This document shows, one piece after another, positions 9,022 to 17,566 of a stretch of DNA of 64,000 bases. The position numbers were made by a program, and so were the translations under genes. Source of the stretch: Bacillus sp. REN16. Lineage in GTDB: Bacteria; Bacillota; Bacilli; Bacillales; Bacillaceae_L. Within the stretch, counting starts at the first letter, position 1; each line of letters begins with the position of its first letter. Where the stretch lies: assembly GCF_020731355.1 (NCBI RefSeq), contig NZ_JAJFZK010000004.1:1-64000 (forward strand), written 5' to 3'. Below the pieces are notes generated by a model that saw only the letters and a program-made list of their open reading frames with translations, had not been told where the DNA came from and ran no database searches.

Positions 9022-10035
9022 ATGAATGGGAAACGGTGGGCAGCATTAGGAATTGCTGCAGTTATATTTGTATTTTCGATCTTTTTTAATTTCGCAACAA
9101 ATTTAGCATCAAAAAACTTCACAAGCATTTCAGATGAATTTCTAGCCGCTTCAAATGAAGAGTTTCTTGAAAATGTTGTAATCGAAGGAAAAGGAATGGA
9201 TAAGATTCTCGTTTTATCTGTAAATGGAGTGATCCAGGATACAGGTGAAGACGTGACTTCATTCTTTCAAACTGCCGGCTATCAGCATCAGACGTTCTTA
9301 AAAATGATTGAAAAAGCGCAAGAGGATAAAACAGTAAAAGGAATCATTTTAAAAGTTAATTCACCAGGTGGCGGGGTCGTTGAAAGTGCAGAAATACATA
9401 AAAAACTAACAGACCTAAAAGAAAAAACAAAAAAACCAATTTATGTCTCAATGGGTGCTATGGCTGCATCGGGTGGTTACTATATTTCTGCTCCAGCAGA
9501 CAAAATATTTGCTACACCTGATACTATGACAGGTTCGCTAGGGGTTATCATGCAAGGGATTAATTATAGCGGCCTTGCAGAAAAATATGGCGTGAAATTT
9601 GAGACTATTAAAAGTGGGCCATACAAGGATATCATGTCCCCAAGTAGGGAAATGACAGAAGAAGAAAGAAAAATTATGCAAACAATGGTCGATAACGCCT
9701 ATCAGGGATTTGTCGATGTAATCGCAGAGGGGCGTAATATGTCTGAGTCAGAGGTTCGTGGGATAGCAGACGGACGAATCTATGATGGCAGACAGGCTAA
9801 AGATAACCATCTAATTGATGAATTGGGATATTTTGAGGATACGGTTGATGCAATGAAAAAGGATTACGAACTTGGAAATATCAAAGTCGTCGAGTATGAA
9901 ACTAATTTTGGTTTTGGATCCCTGTTTTCGATGAGTGCGAAAAAAATGTTTAGTGATGACATCGAGATGGCAACTTTGGTTCATTTATTATCACAGCCAA
10001 ATTCGCCTAGAATGATGTACTTGTACGCGGAATAG
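9022..10035 (+). CDS. sppA: Signal peptide peptidase SppA
   Basis: Membrane-bound serine protease that degrades cleaved signal peptides and takes part in resistance to membrane-active agents. The 337-residue protein has one N-terminal membrane segment (about residues 6-27) and a single S49 peptidase domain, the short Gram-positive form. The catalytic dyad is Ser150 in MAASGGYY and Lys202 in [10 protein letters not shown], in line with the B. subtilis Ser147/Lys199 pair. CAGGAGG at 9008-9014 precedes the ATG. It lies 13 bp upstream of yteJ and both should be read from the sigma-W promoter. Confidence 0.95.
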   Translation: MNGKRWAALGIAAVIFVFSIFFNFATNLASKNFTSISDEFLAASNEEFLENVVIEGKGMDKILVLSVNGVIQDTGEDVTSFFQTAGYQHQTFLKMIEKAQEDKTVKGIILKVNSPGGGVVESAEIHKKLTDLKEKTKKPIYVSMGAMAASGGYYISAPADKIFATPDTMTGSLGVIMQGINYSGLAEKYGVKFETIKSGPYKDIMSPSREMTEEERKIMQTMVDNAYQGFVDVIAEGRNMSESEVRGIADGRIYDGRQAKDNHLIDELGYFEDTVDAMKKDYELGNIKVVEYETNFGFGSLFSMSAKKMFSDDIEMATLVHLLSQPNSPRMMYLYAE

Positions 10036-10048
10036 GGAGGGGACAAAC

Positions 10049-10546
10049 TTGAATATGGATCTTACACATGAAGGAGTACAAGGTGACAATCATGTTCACG
10101 ATCATTCTACTCGAACAGTTGACCAAAATATGCCGCGCTATGCAGGTTTTTGGCTGCGTTTTTGGGCATATTTATTAGACTTAGTTGTAATTGGGAGTAT
10201 GAATCGAATCCTAATCTATCCTGCCTTTAGAGCGTTAGACATCCCATTATCAGATAGTAAAATATTTAGTGCAGCAGCAATCGCAACGGCTGTCGTCTTT
10301 TACTTATATTTTGTATTAATGACAAAGTTTTTTAACCAAACGTTAGGGAAAATGGTGTTTGGGGTAAAGGTTGTATCTCTTGAAGGGAAAAAATTAACCT
10401 GGATGACGGTGCTCTTTAGGGAGCTCATTGGCCGGTATATTTCAAAGCTCTTTTTTATCGGCTATCTTATCGTTGCTTTTCTTCCAAAAAAACAAGGAAT
10501 TCATGATCTATTATCTGATACGACTGTTATCCATGCTAAAAAGTAA
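10049..10546 (+). CDS. yteJ: RDD-family membrane protein
   Basis: Small integral membrane protein with the RDD domain; the molecular role is not firmly known. It is co-regulated with sppA in B. subtilis under sigma-W. After a His-rich hydrophilic N terminus comes the PRYAGFWLRFWAYLLDLVV segment holding the Arg and Asp residues of the family, then further hydrophobic stretches near residues 75-95 and 125-145. I chose the TTG at 10049, six bases after GGGAGGGG; the ATG at 10055 is a little far from it. The downstream terminator has been split by an inserted element. Confidence 0.85.
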   Translation: MNMDLTHEGVQGDNHVHDHSTRTVDQNMPRYAGFWLRFWAYLLDLVVIGSMNRILIYPAFRALDIPLSDSKIFSAAAIATAVVFYLYFVLMTKFFNQTLGKMVFGVKVVSLEGKKLTWMTVLFRELIGRYISKLFFIGYLIVAFLPKKQGIHDLLSDTTVIHAKK

Positions 10547-11140
10547 GGGTGTCCACTAGTAACGGGTTCCGTTAACTATCACAAACATTAAAAATGTAAG
10601 TTAAAATGAGTGCCAATTTGCATATGAAATTGACGCTCATTTTTTATTGGAGTAAAGCCATTTGTGCCGAAATTACATAAAAATTTTGTATAGGAAAATG
10701 ACCCCCAAATTGAAGGGGTACAATGGCTGTTGTACCCCTACAATTTTGCATACATTTTATCTTATAAAAATACTTAGAAACATAAGAAATCCTATCCTTA
10801 ATTGAATACCCAGTGATATTTAATATAAGCGGAGATATTTCCGTTAAATGCAGACTAGAGCTCTTTTCGGGGTTTATAGGGGGAAATTTTCCGCTTATGC
10901 AGAGAAAAATCCCCAATTTTTACGTTACTTGAGTCAATAGGGGAAATTTCTCCTCTTATTTACGCTATTTTTTAGCTTATTTACAAATTAAGAGGAATTT
11001 CTCCCTCTATTTTTTAAAATCCGGTGCGTAAGCTGCCCCCCTAACCTTATGTTTAATTGCAAAAACAGATACAAGAAGCAGTTACATTTTCGGGTTTTGC
11101 GACAGGAAACGGAACCCGTTAGTCCGCGCACTCTTTTTTT
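10545..11140 (+). terminator. yteJ terminator split by a 0.56-kb insertion
   Basis: The left arm (AGGGTGT, 10546-10552) and the right arm (GCGCACTCT followed by T7, 11126-11140) can pair once the intervening element is removed. They form a terminator-like stem of about eight pairs including G-T pairs. The stem starts on the yteJ stop codon. With the element in place the arms are about 570 bases apart. Confidence 0.6.
10558..11121. mobile_element. Non-autonomous TIR element (MITE-like), copy 1
   Basis: About 564 bp bounded by terminal inverted repeats. The left end is AG-TAACGGGTTCCGTT (10558-10573) and the right end is the inverted form AACGGAACCCGTTA (11108-11121). It is nearly identical to 26970-27582, apart from scattered substitutions and blocks missing near the right end. 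The interior holds several alternately oriented blocks related to GGGGAAATTTYYCC (about 10825-10853, 10877-10900, 10938-10960, 10990-11012). There is no transposase and no credible gene. Flanks share only GTCC, so a clean target duplication is not visible for this copy. It also fills what would otherwise be a 680-bp gene-free interval. Confidence 0.75.
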
Positions 11141-11174
11141 CATGGCTTCACATTACCAAACTACCCCTTTTCGC

Positions 11175-11203
11175 GTATTTTTTACCATCTTGTAGGTGAT
11201 AAT
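11175..11203 (+). promoter_or_regulatory. Candidate sigma-F promoter of ytfI-gerW
   Basis: GTATT (11175-11179), a 15-bp spacer and GGTGATAAT (11195-11203) fit the forespore sigma-F pattern (GYWTA, then GGNRANANT). The B. subtilis ytfJ gene is forespore-expressed, which supports the reading. Confidence 0.6.
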
Positions 11204-11228
11204 GAAACATTGAAAGGGTGTGAGTGTT

Positions 11229-11927
11229 GTGAAATGGGTATTATTTATCTTTTTAATTTTACTCTTTTTTATCATTCTCATTTTGATAACAAGGCTAACT
11301 ATTTTTATTGAAGCAAATCACTCACAGGACGATGACCATATTAAGATAAGATTCAGCATTTGGTTTGGTCTGATTCGATATACCATTAACGTTCCAATGG
11401 TCGCAATTGATAATGAAACTCCAAGTATCGTGTTCAAAAAGGAAAAAAAAGCAGACTTAGCAGCAGGTGAGAAAAAGAAAAAAGAAAAATTCTCCGTCCA
11501 AAATTTAATCGTAAATTTACAAGAAGCAGAAATAATTCTTCACCGGGTTATCAATTTGGTACCGATACTTAAAAGCTTTTTGAAGAAAATTTCGGTTTCA
11601 AAATTTAAATGGCATTCACATATCGGAGTTGGAGATGCCGCACATACTGGGATTATCACTGGACTGGCTTGGTCCATCAAGGGGACAATAATCGGAGTGA
11701 TCAGCCAGTATTTAAACTTGAAGACCCATCCTGATTATTCAATTACTCCTTCATTCCAAATAGCCGTATCCGAGACGAGGTTAAGATGCATGATTCATTT
11801 TCGAATCGGGCATGCTATGGTAGCAGGAATCAGAGCGATTATAAACTGGCGAGGGAGCGTTCCGAAGTTTAAATCCCCAACCCTTTCTAAGCTCAATGAA
11901 ACCGATTCAGATAAAAAATCAGTTTAG
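11229..11927 (+). CDS. ytfI: DUF2953 membrane protein, spore-gene partner
   Basis: The product has an N-terminal transmembrane helix (residues 3-22, very rich in L/I/F) followed by a soluble region with a Lys/Glu-rich charged stretch near residues 70-85. This fits the DUF2953 family found upstream of ytfJ in spore formers. No biochemical function is known to me. Two in-frame GTG codons are candidates: 11220 nearly touches the AAAGGG site (11214-11219), while 11229 lies about ten bases away and is chosen (232 residues). It is probably cotranscribed with gerW 20 bp downstream from a sigma-F-like promoter. Confidence 0.8.
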   Translation: MKWVLFIFLILLFFIILILITRLTIFIEANHSQDDDHIKIRFSIWFGLIRYTINVPMVAIDNETPSIVFKKEKKADLAAGEKKKKEKFSVQNLIVNLQEAEIILHRVINLVPILKSFLKKISVSKFKWHSHIGVGDAAHTGIITGLAWSIKGTIIGVISQYLNLKTHPDYSITPSFQIAVSETRLRCMIHFRIGHAMVAGIRAIINWRGSVPKFKSPTLSKLNETDSDKKSV

Positions 11928-11947
11928 AATGTCAGGAGGAATTTATT

Positions 11948-12415
11948 ATGTCTGATCATCCAATACAGGGTTTAATGAAGACAGCGATGGAAAATTTAAA
12001 GCAAATGATTGATGTGAATACAATCATCGGTGACCCTGTTGAAACACCTGATGGGAGCGTTATTTTAACGGTCTCAAAAGTTGGCTTTGGATTTGCGGCA
12101 GGAGGCAGTGAGTTCAAGGGACAAGGTGAGGGTGGAAAAGATAGTGGTGGCGGAGGTGGAGACCAACAACAGCAACAACAGGGCTCCAAACTACCATTTG
12201 GTGGAGGAAGTGGTGGTGGAGTTTCGATTACACCAATCGCTTTTTTAATTGTAAGCGCAAATGGGGTTAAAATGCTTCACCTCGATGAAAGCACTCATTT
12301 ATTTGAAAAATTGCTTGAACTTGCCCCCCAGGCTGTTGATAAAATCCAACAAATGTTAAAAAAGAATAATCAAGATCAACAAAATCAGCAAAAGCAACAG
12401 GATTTTGATATTTAA
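11948..12415 (+). CDS. gerW: Sporulation/germination protein GerW (YtfJ)
   Basis: GerW-family protein, a forespore-made factor needed in B. subtilis for normal L-alanine germination. The 155-residue product has the conserved front part MKTAMENLKQMIDVNTIIG and the strand TVSKVGFGFAAGG. A Gly/Gln-rich linker follows (about residues 56-80, with runs of GGG and QQQ), then GGGVSITPIAFLIV and a Gln/Asn-rich tail. The low-complexity linker is typical of the family and not a sign of damage. AGGAGGAATTT precedes the ATG. It follows ytfI at a 20-bp spacing. Confidence 0.9.
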   Translation: MSDHPIQGLMKTAMENLKQMIDVNTIIGDPVETPDGSVILTVSKVGFGFAAGGSEFKGQGEGGKDSGGGGGDQQQQQQGSKLPFGGGSGGGVSITPIAFLIVSANGVKMLHLDESTHLFEKLLELAPQAVDKIQQMLKKNNQDQQNQQKQQDFDI

Positions 12416-12563
12416 GAAATGACAGAGTTAGCTGTTATGCAGTTGACTCTTTTTTACTTTAAGCAGCCGAATTGATTGATTTTTTCATTCGAATTCGTTG
12501 CAATCCAATAGAATTAAAGATATCATTTACACTGTACATAACAATTTAAGGAGGATTTTGGAA

Positions 12564-13064
12564 ATGGCAAATATCACATTTAAAAACAATCCAGTTACTT
12601 TATTAGGAAATGAAGTAAAGGTTGGAGATAAGGCTCCTGATTTTACTGTATTAGCAAATGATTTATCACCTGTAACACTTGCAGACACAAAGGGTTCTGT
12701 TCGTTTAATTAGTGTTGTTCCATCACTTGACACAGGTGTATGTGATGCTCAAACTCGACGTTTCAATGAAGAAGCAGCTGGTTTAGGCAATGTTAAAATT
12801 TTAACAGTTAGTGTTGATTTGCCATTTGCACAAGGTCGTTGGTGCGGTGCAAACGGTATTGAAAATGTTCAAACACTTTCGGACCATCGCGATCTTTCCT
12901 TCGGCGAGGCATATGGTGTAGCCATTCAAGAATTACGCTTATTGGCTCGTGCGGTATTCGTTGTAGACAGTAACGACACTGTTACATATGTTGAATATGT
13001 AAGTGAAGCAACAAATCATCCAAACTACGAAGCAGCACTAGAAGCAGCAAAGGCAGCGAAATAA
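12564..13064 (+). CDS. tpx: Thiol peroxidase Tpx
   Basis: Atypical 2-Cys peroxiredoxin that reduces hydrogen peroxide and alkyl peroxides with thioredoxin. The 166-residue protein has the peroxidatic Cys60 in [15 protein letters not shown] and the resolving Cys94 in [12 protein letters not shown], the spacing expected of Tpx. AAGGAGGA lies about ten bases before the ATG at 12564; an upstream in-frame extension from 12498 covers this site and is not used. The gene is followed by a terminator, and its position next to ytxK-ackA matches B. subtilis. Confidence 0.96.
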   Translation: MANITFKNNPVTLLGNEVKVGDKAPDFTVLANDLSPVTLADTKGSVRLISVVPSLDTGVCDAQTRRFNEEAAGLGNVKILTVSVDLPFAQGRWCGANGIENVQTLSDHRDLSFGEAYGVAIQELRLLARAVFVVDSNDTVTYVEYVSEATNHPNYEAALEAAKAAK

Positions 13065-13078
13065 GACAGAATGTTATA

Positions 13079-13110
13079 GGGATCCCAATTAGCATTGGGG
13101 TTCTTTTTTT
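13079..13110 (+). terminator. Terminator of tpx
   Basis: CCCAAT / ATTGGG core stem, extended by G-T pairs, with loop TAGC and a T7 run. Confidence 0.88.
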
Positions 13111-13130
13111 CGAAAAAGGAGTTATAACAA

Positions 13131-14123
13131 ATGGCACAAATATCTGCAGTTGAAAAACTATTTACCGTTATTGACAACACAGCCACAATACTTAAGGAAG
13201 AATTATCATGTACATACTTAGAAGCAGTAGCAGAAACTGGTGAAAACCTCTTCCAAAACACAATCCTACAGGACGAACTAAGTGAACTCTCAAAAAAACA
13301 CATCGAAAAAGAATATGCACAAATCGACATTAACCAATATTCAGTTGAAGAAATTCGTAAATCCTATCAGCTTGCTTCGTTAAAAGGAATGAAAGAGGCT
13401 ACCCAGCCGAACCATGAGATGACACCGGACGCCGTTTCAATCTTTATGGGATACCTAGTCTCAAAATTTACTGTGGGCTGGAATGGTTTCAGTATCTTTG
13501 ATCCGGCTGTTGGGACTGCAAATCTTCTAACAACCGTCCTTAATCAAAATCAATCAAAAGAAATTGAAGCAACTGGGATCGATATTGATGACCTATTAGT
13601 AAAGGTGGCATATGTGAGTGCGAATCTGCAGCGCCATTCCATTCAGTTTTATAACCAGGATAGTCTGCAGCCACTTTACATAGACCCTATGGACGTAGTG
13701 GTATGTGATTTGCCTGTTGGCTATTATCCGAATGACCTTGGTGCTGCAAGCTTTGAACTTCATGCTAAAGAAGGCCATTCTTATGCCCATCATCTATTTA
13801 TTGAACAAAGCCTTAAATATACAAAAGCTGGTGGCTATTTATTTTTCCTTGTACCAAATCACTTATTTACAAGTGAGTATGCTAAGGAATTAAATGCATT
13901 TCTTAAAGAGCAATCCTACATACAAGGGATGATTCAGCTACCTCTATCCTTATTTAAAAATGAAAAAGCAGCAAAAAGCATCTTTATTATCCAGAAAAAA
14001 GGACCCGGAGTGAAAGCACCAAAACAAGCCCTTCTCGCGAACCTGCCTAAGTTTTCAAATCAGACAGCAATGGCAGGCATAATCAAACAAATTGATGATT
14101 GGTTTAAGCAAGAAAAACAATGA
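13131..14123 (+). CDS. ytxK: Class I SAM-dependent methyltransferase, N6-adenine-type fold
   Basis: The 330-residue protein resembles the methylase subunit of type I restriction systems. It has an N-terminal helical region, motif I as FDPAVGTANLL (about residues 125-135) for SAM binding, and an acidic motif II GIDIDD. The catalytic motif position reads CDLPVGYYP instead of the usual NPPY/NPPF, so classical adenine-N6 methylation is doubtful. No specificity or nuclease subunit is nearby. The same gene sits next to ackA in many Firmicutes, which argues for a housekeeping role of unknown nature. GGAG precedes the ATG. Confidence 0.85.
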   Translation: MAQISAVEKLFTVIDNTATILKEELSCTYLEAVAETGENLFQNTILQDELSELSKKHIEKEYAQIDINQYSVEEIRKSYQLASLKGMKEATQPNHEMTPDAVSIFMGYLVSKFTVGWNGFSIFDPAVGTANLLTTVLNQNQSKEIEATGIDIDDLLVKVAYVSANLQRHSIQFYNQDSLQPLYIDPMDVVVCDLPVGYYPNDLGAASFELHAKEGHSYAHHLFIEQSLKYTKAGGYLFFLVPNHLFTSEYAKELNAFLKEQSYIQGMIQLPLSLFKNEKAAKSIFIIQKKGPGVKAPKQALLANLPKFSNQTAMAGIIKQIDDWFKQEKQ

Positions 14124-14146
14124 ATTAAATAATATTTGAAGTTAAG

Positions 14147-14175
14147 GAGATCCAATCCAATCGGGTCTCTTTTTC
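14147..14175 (+). terminator. Terminator of ytxK
   Basis: GAGATCC / GGGTCTC stem with a 9-nt loop followed by T5. Confidence 0.8.
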
Positions 14176-14180
14176 TTCTG

Positions 14181-14215
14181 CGTCTAGTTCCAGTGCCTAA
14201 GCGATTGCATCTTTG
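14181..14215. repeat. Degenerate remnant of dispersed repeat A
   Basis: The segment beginning GTCTAGTTCCAG and ending in a GCGATTGC-like stretch resembles the two ends of repeat A (full copies at 22033, 46753 and 55475) with the middle lost. Confidence 0.4.
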
Positions 14216-14259
14216 TTATTTACAGCGCTTTCCATTATCTGAATATAGGAACTTTATGG

Positions 14260-14273
14260 CGAAAACGGTACCA
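14260..14273 (+). promoter_or_regulatory. Candidate cre site for CcpA activation of ackA
   Basis: CGAAAACGGTACCA matches 12 of 14 positions of the cre consensus TGNAARCGNWWWCA. Its centre lies about 56 bp before the inferred start of the promoter at 14288-14316. That is the position from which CcpA activates ackA in B. subtilis. Confidence 0.6.
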
Positions 14274-14287
14274 AATTGGGATTCTCC

Positions 14288-14316
14288 TTGAAATGTTTGT
14301 GCACCGATGTTTAAAT
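14288..14316 (+). promoter_or_regulatory. Candidate sigma-A promoter of ackA
   Basis: TTGAAA (14288-14293), a 17-bp spacer and TTAAAT (14311-14316) with an extended -10 TG. The resulting leader is about 90 nt. Confidence 0.55.
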
Positions 14317-14411
14317 GAATAAGGCATCTATGAAACCTTGTCGTTTTGCATAGAATAATGTAGAGCGAGGATTTACATATAAAAGTGATTTTAAACAAAG
14401 GAGCGGATGAT

Positions 14412-15599
14412 ATGTCAAAAATCATTGCCATAAATGCAGGAAGTTCTTCACTAAAATTCCAATTATTCGAAATGCCGAGTGAGGAAGTTATTACAAAGGG
14501 GATCTTTGAACGAATTGGTCTTGAAAAAGGCATTTTTACAATTTCAGTAAATGATGAAAAACAAACAACTGAACTCGAAATTCCAGATCACGCAGTGGCA
14601 GTAAAATTATTACTTAATAAATTGACCGAGTCTGGCATCATCAAATCATTAAACGAAATCGATGGAATTGGACACAGGGTTGTCCACGGTGGGGAAAGTT
14701 TTGCTGATTCAGCTGTCATTACAGAAGAAGTTTTAGCTGAAATAGAAAAGTTATCCGAATTGGCTCCATTGCATAACCCAGCTAATGCTACGGGAATTAG
14801 AGCATTTCATGAAGTATTGCCAAATGTCCCAGCAGTAGCCGTTTTCGATACAGCCTTCCATCAAACAATGCCAGAGAAATCATTTTTATATAGTCTGCCA
14901 TATGACTATTATAAAAACTATGGGATTAGAAAATACGGATTCCATGGAACATCACATAAATATGTATCACAAAGAGCAGCCGAACTATTAGGAAGACCAG
15001 TTGAGCAGTTACGCCTATTATCCTGCCACCTTGGAAATGGAGCTAGTATTGCTGCAATTGAAGGAGGAAAATCAATCGATACATCCATGGGCTTTACACC
15101 CCTTGCAGGTGTAACGATGGGTACACGATCCGGTAATATTGACCCTGCATTAATTCCATTTATCATGGAAAAAACAGGTAATACTGCTGATGAAGTATTA
15201 GATGTGCTTAACAAAAAAAGTGGTATGCTAGGTGTTTCCGGATTCTCAAGTGACTTGCGGGATATTCAGGAACAAGCAGATGAAGGAAATAGCCGTGCTG
15301 AACTAGCCCTTGAAGTGTTTGCTAGCAGAATCCATAAATACATTGGTTCATATGCAGCTCGTATGCATGGGATAGATGCGATCATTTTCACCGCTGGAAT
15401 TGGTGAAAACAGTGACACTATTCGTGCCCGAGTATTAACTGGATTAGAGTTCATGGGTGTATACTGGGATCCAGCATTAAATAAAGTGAGAGGAAAAGAA
15501 GCATTTATAAACTATCCTCACTCTCCAGTAAAGGTTATTATCATTCCGACGGACGAGGAAGTCATGATCGCACGCGATGTCATTCGTTTAACAAGATAA
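14412..15599 (+). CDS. ackA: Acetate kinase
   Basis: Converts acetyl phosphate and ADP to acetate and ATP, the last step of overflow acetate excretion. The 395-residue protein has the ASKHA-fold signatures: [10 protein letters not shown] at the N terminus, [29 protein letters not shown] and TAGIGENS. The ATG at 14412 follows AAGGAG by about nine bases. Upstream lie a plausible promoter and a cre-like site at the activating distance, so CcpA activation under glucose excess is likely. Confidence 0.97.
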   Translation: MSKIIAINAGSSSLKFQLFEMPSEEVITKGIFERIGLEKGIFTISVNDEKQTTELEIPDHAVAVKLLLNKLTESGIIKSLNEIDGIGHRVVHGGESFADSAVITEEVLAEIEKLSELAPLHNPANATGIRAFHEVLPNVPAVAVFDTAFHQTMPEKSFLYSLPYDYYKNYGIRKYGFHGTSHKYVSQRAAELLGRPVEQLRLLSCHLGNGASIAAIEGGKSIDTSMGFTPLAGVTMGTRSGNIDPALIPFIMEKTGNTADEVLDVLNKKSGMLGVSGFSSDLRDIQEQADEGNSRAELALEVFASRIHKYIGSYAARMHGIDAIIFTAGIGENSDTIRARVLTGLEFMGVYWDPALNKVRGKEAFINYPHSPVKVIIIPTDEEVMIARDVIRLTR

Positions 15600-15605
15600 T
15601 AATGA

Positions 15606-15639
15606 AAAGACAAACTTGTAATGGGTTTGTCTTTTTTTT
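15606..15639 (+). terminator. Terminator of ackA
   Basis: AGACAAAC / GTTTGTCT stem with a run of T directly after. Confidence 0.88.
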
Positions 15640-15719
15640 ATCAAAAAAAGGGAGAGGATTTTTCCGCAATTAGATTATGGTATAATACACATAGTGAATG
15701 TTGGAAACGGAGGATGAAT

Positions 15720-16553
15720 ATGGGTATTTCTGAACGGGAACTAAATGTTTTAAGGGAAATTGAAAAATGGTCAAACCAAATGAATCATGAACAAACGGAT
15801 TTTGAAATGACTTATGACAAATGGCTTGAAAACTCGTTAAGTCTTATTCCTGAGAATGTCCGGAACGAGTTCTTCTCAAAGCTGGATAATTGGCTCTTTC
15901 ATTTACATGCCATCCTTCAAGGCTCACAATTTCAAGTGGACGCAAGGGAAAGGTTGCTTCGTTCAGCACGGATCTTTAACCAGGAGATTGAGGAGTTATC
16001 AGATATGAAGGAACTGACAATTGATGAACTAACATATCTAACGGAAAATCAAATCGCGAAGCACCGCCTATATTCATTTGCACATGGAGGCTTGTCAGGT
16101 ACAGGGGGACTCCTGCTTCTTGGAACGGATATACCTGCGATTACGGTCCTTAATCTTCGCATTGTCCAATTAATTGCAATGACGTATGGTTACGAAGTAA
16201 ATACTCCATATGAAATGATGACATCCTTAAAGGTATTTCATGCGGCAACACTGCCTAAACGTATGCGCCACCAGGGATGGGAAGCTCTAACACGGGATGC
16301 CGACGGATCCAATCAGAATCAGTATTTTTACAACGGATCAGAGGAGTTAACGGATGAAACGTGGCTTGAGTTACCATTAAGGCATATTGTAAAAGCTGTT
16401 GCAATCTCTTTTCTGCGAAAGCGAATGATTCAAGGAATTCCACTTATCAGTATGGCGATTGGTGCAGGTATGAATTATCAACTCACACGGCAGGTTAGTG
16501 ATTTTGCCCATAATTATTACCGTTATCGTTTTTTGGTGGAAAAGGAGTTATAA
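15720..16553 (+). CDS. EcsC family protein
   Basis: The 277-residue protein resembles the EcsC family, which is named after the third gene of the B. subtilis ecs ABC-transporter operon; the function is unknown. A helical N-terminal half is followed by the Gly-rich segment FAHGGLSGTGGLLLLGTDIPA (about residues 121-141) and a hydrophobic stretch near residue 250. No transporter genes accompany it. The start at 15720 is six bases after GGAGG; an ATG at 15714 abuts that site. A -10 element TATAAT at 15681-15686 preceded by TG suggests its own promoter. moaB follows after three bases, so the two are likely one operon. Confidence 0.75.
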   Translation: MGISERELNVLREIEKWSNQMNHEQTDFEMTYDKWLENSLSLIPENVRNEFFSKLDNWLFHLHAILQGSQFQVDARERLLRSARIFNQEIEELSDMKELTIDELTYLTENQIAKHRLYSFAHGGLSGTGGLLLLGTDIPAITVLNLRIVQLIAMTYGYEVNTPYEMMTSLKVFHAATLPKRMRHQGWEALTRDADGSNQNQYFYNGSEELTDETWLELPLRHIVKAVAISFLRKRMIQGIPLISMAIGAGMNYQLTRQVSDFAHNYYRYRFLVEKEL

Positions 16554-16556
16554 GAT

Positions 16557-17078
16557 ATGAGTGTCCATGAACATAAACGTGCAACACCAAGCTCTATTAC
16601 ATGCAAAGTCATTACAATCAGTGATACCAGAACAAAGGAAACAGATAAAAGCGGTCAACTCATGATTACATTTCTTGAAAAAGAGGGCTTTAGAGTCTTG
16701 GAGTATGATATTGTGAAGGACGAAGAAGCTTCTATTGAAAAAGCAATACGTGAAGGCTGTGCTCACGAAGAAATCGATGTGGTTCTAACAAATGGTGGAA
16801 CGGGCATTGCAAAACGCGATGTTACAATCGAGACCGTTTCAAAATTATTAGATAAAGAAATAGTCGGGTTTGGTGAACTGTTTCGAATGCTCAGTTATAC
16901 AGAGGATATAGGTTCGGCAGCAATTTTATCAAGAGCAATAGCGGGTGTATGTAATGATACGGCAATTTTCTCAACACCGGGATCCTCAGGGGCAGTGAGG
17001 CTTGCTATGAAGAAGTTAATCTTGCCTGAACTTGGCCATGTAGTTAGTGAAATAAAAAAGGATATGAAAAAGGTCTAA
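16557..17078 (+). CDS. moaB: Molybdenum cofactor biosynthesis protein B
   Basis: MoaB/Mog-type protein that binds molybdopterin and is thought to adenylylate it before metal insertion. The 173-residue product has ITISDTR at the first strand, the phosphate-binding TNGGTGIAKRDVT, and STPGSSGAVRLAM toward the C terminus. Its start lies three bases after the EcsC stop, with AAAGGAG inside the end of that gene. No other Mo-cofactor genes are in the window, which is the normal situation in bacilli, where moaB stands near argG. Confidence 0.92.
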   Translation: MSVHEHKRATPSSITCKVITISDTRTKETDKSGQLMITFLEKEGFRVLEYDIVKDEEASIEKAIREGCAHEEIDVVLTNGGTGIAKRDVTIETVSKLLDKEIVGFGELFRMLSYTEDIGSAAILSRAIAGVCNDTAIFSTPGSSGAVRLAMKKLILPELGHVVSEIKKDMKKV

Positions 17079-17099
17079 TCTTTCATGATTAGACCTTTT
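17068..17099. terminator. Bidirectional terminator between moaB and the gene at 17100
   Basis: Perfect 13-bp stem AAAAGGTCTAATC / GATTAGACCTTTT with a 6-nt loop. It overlaps the moaB end and serves both convergent genes. Confidence 0.92.
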
Positions 17100-17414
17100 C
17101 TATTGATGTTTTTTATGTGATATCACTTGGTTCATTCTGTACCAAATCCATAAATCATTGATGATAGAGGCACATTCTGAGATTTCATTGTTTAGTTCAC
17201 AGGAACGTCCGAAATCAAGTTCATTTCCAAGCTGTTCTTGTTTTTTATTAATCATTGTTTCAATTTCTGCAATACGATCAGGGATATGTCCCCTGATATT
17301 TTCCCATTGGAACAGAATATATTGCTGTGTTACCTCTTTATATTCCTCCCACTCCTTCTCTAAATAAGGAAGATGGATTCCAAGTCGATCATCAAAATGA
17401 AAATAATCACCCAT
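17100..17414 (-). CDS. Hypothetical protein, 104 residues
   Basis: I do not recognise this protein. It is soluble, acidic and mostly helical. It starts GDYFHFDDRLGIHLPYLEKEWEEY and carries a predicted helical region with NKKQEQLGNELDFGRSCELN and a Trp-rich stretch DLWIWYRMNQV near the C terminus. The start at 17414 has TTGGAGTG about six bases upstream; a longer in-frame reading to 17459 lacks a ribosome-binding site. It is transcribed alone, between moaB and argG, and shares a terminator with moaB. Codon usage looks like that of its neighbours, so it is likely a real vertically inherited gene. Confidence 0.7.
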   Translation of the reverse strand: MGDYFHFDDRLGIHLPYLEKEWEEYKEVTQQYILFQWENIRGHIPDRIAEIETMINKKQEQLGNELDFGRSCELNNEISECASIINDLWIWYRMNQVISHKKHQ

Positions 17415-17506
17415 TTTATCACTCCAAGTAAGTATTGCTCCTATTCTATAATACTCCAAGTTTATTATCTATGAAAAGACTTTTTAAATTTTTCTTCACT
17501 TTACTA

Positions 17507-17535
17507 TTGAAAAAAGTAGAAAGAGTTGCTAAAGT
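17507..17535 (+). promoter_or_regulatory. Candidate sigma-A promoter of argGH
   Basis: TTGAAA (17507-17512), a 17-bp spacer and TAAAGT (17530-17535) with an extended TG motif. Confidence 0.5.
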
Positions 17536-17554
17536 TATACATTATAAATGTATA
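17536..17554. promoter_or_regulatory. 19-bp perfect dyad over the argG transcription start
   Basis: TATACATT-ATA-AATGTATA is an exact inverted repeat directly after the -10 element. It may be a second, divergent arginine operator or an independent repressor site. Confidence 0.4.
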
Positions 17555-17566
17555 AATATAAAAACA

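Noticed and set aside
10644-10916. A 90-residue minus-strand reading frame inside the TIR element, similar to one at 27085-27327
   Set aside because: It is conserved only because the two element copies are near-identical DNA. It runs through palindromic blocks, has no ribosome-binding site, and differs at its N-terminal and C-terminal ends between copies.
12120-12240. Run of Gly/Gln codons in ytfJ taken as a possible microsatellite frameshift
   Set aside because: The frame stays open with conserved family segments on both sides; low-complexity linkers are normal in GerW.
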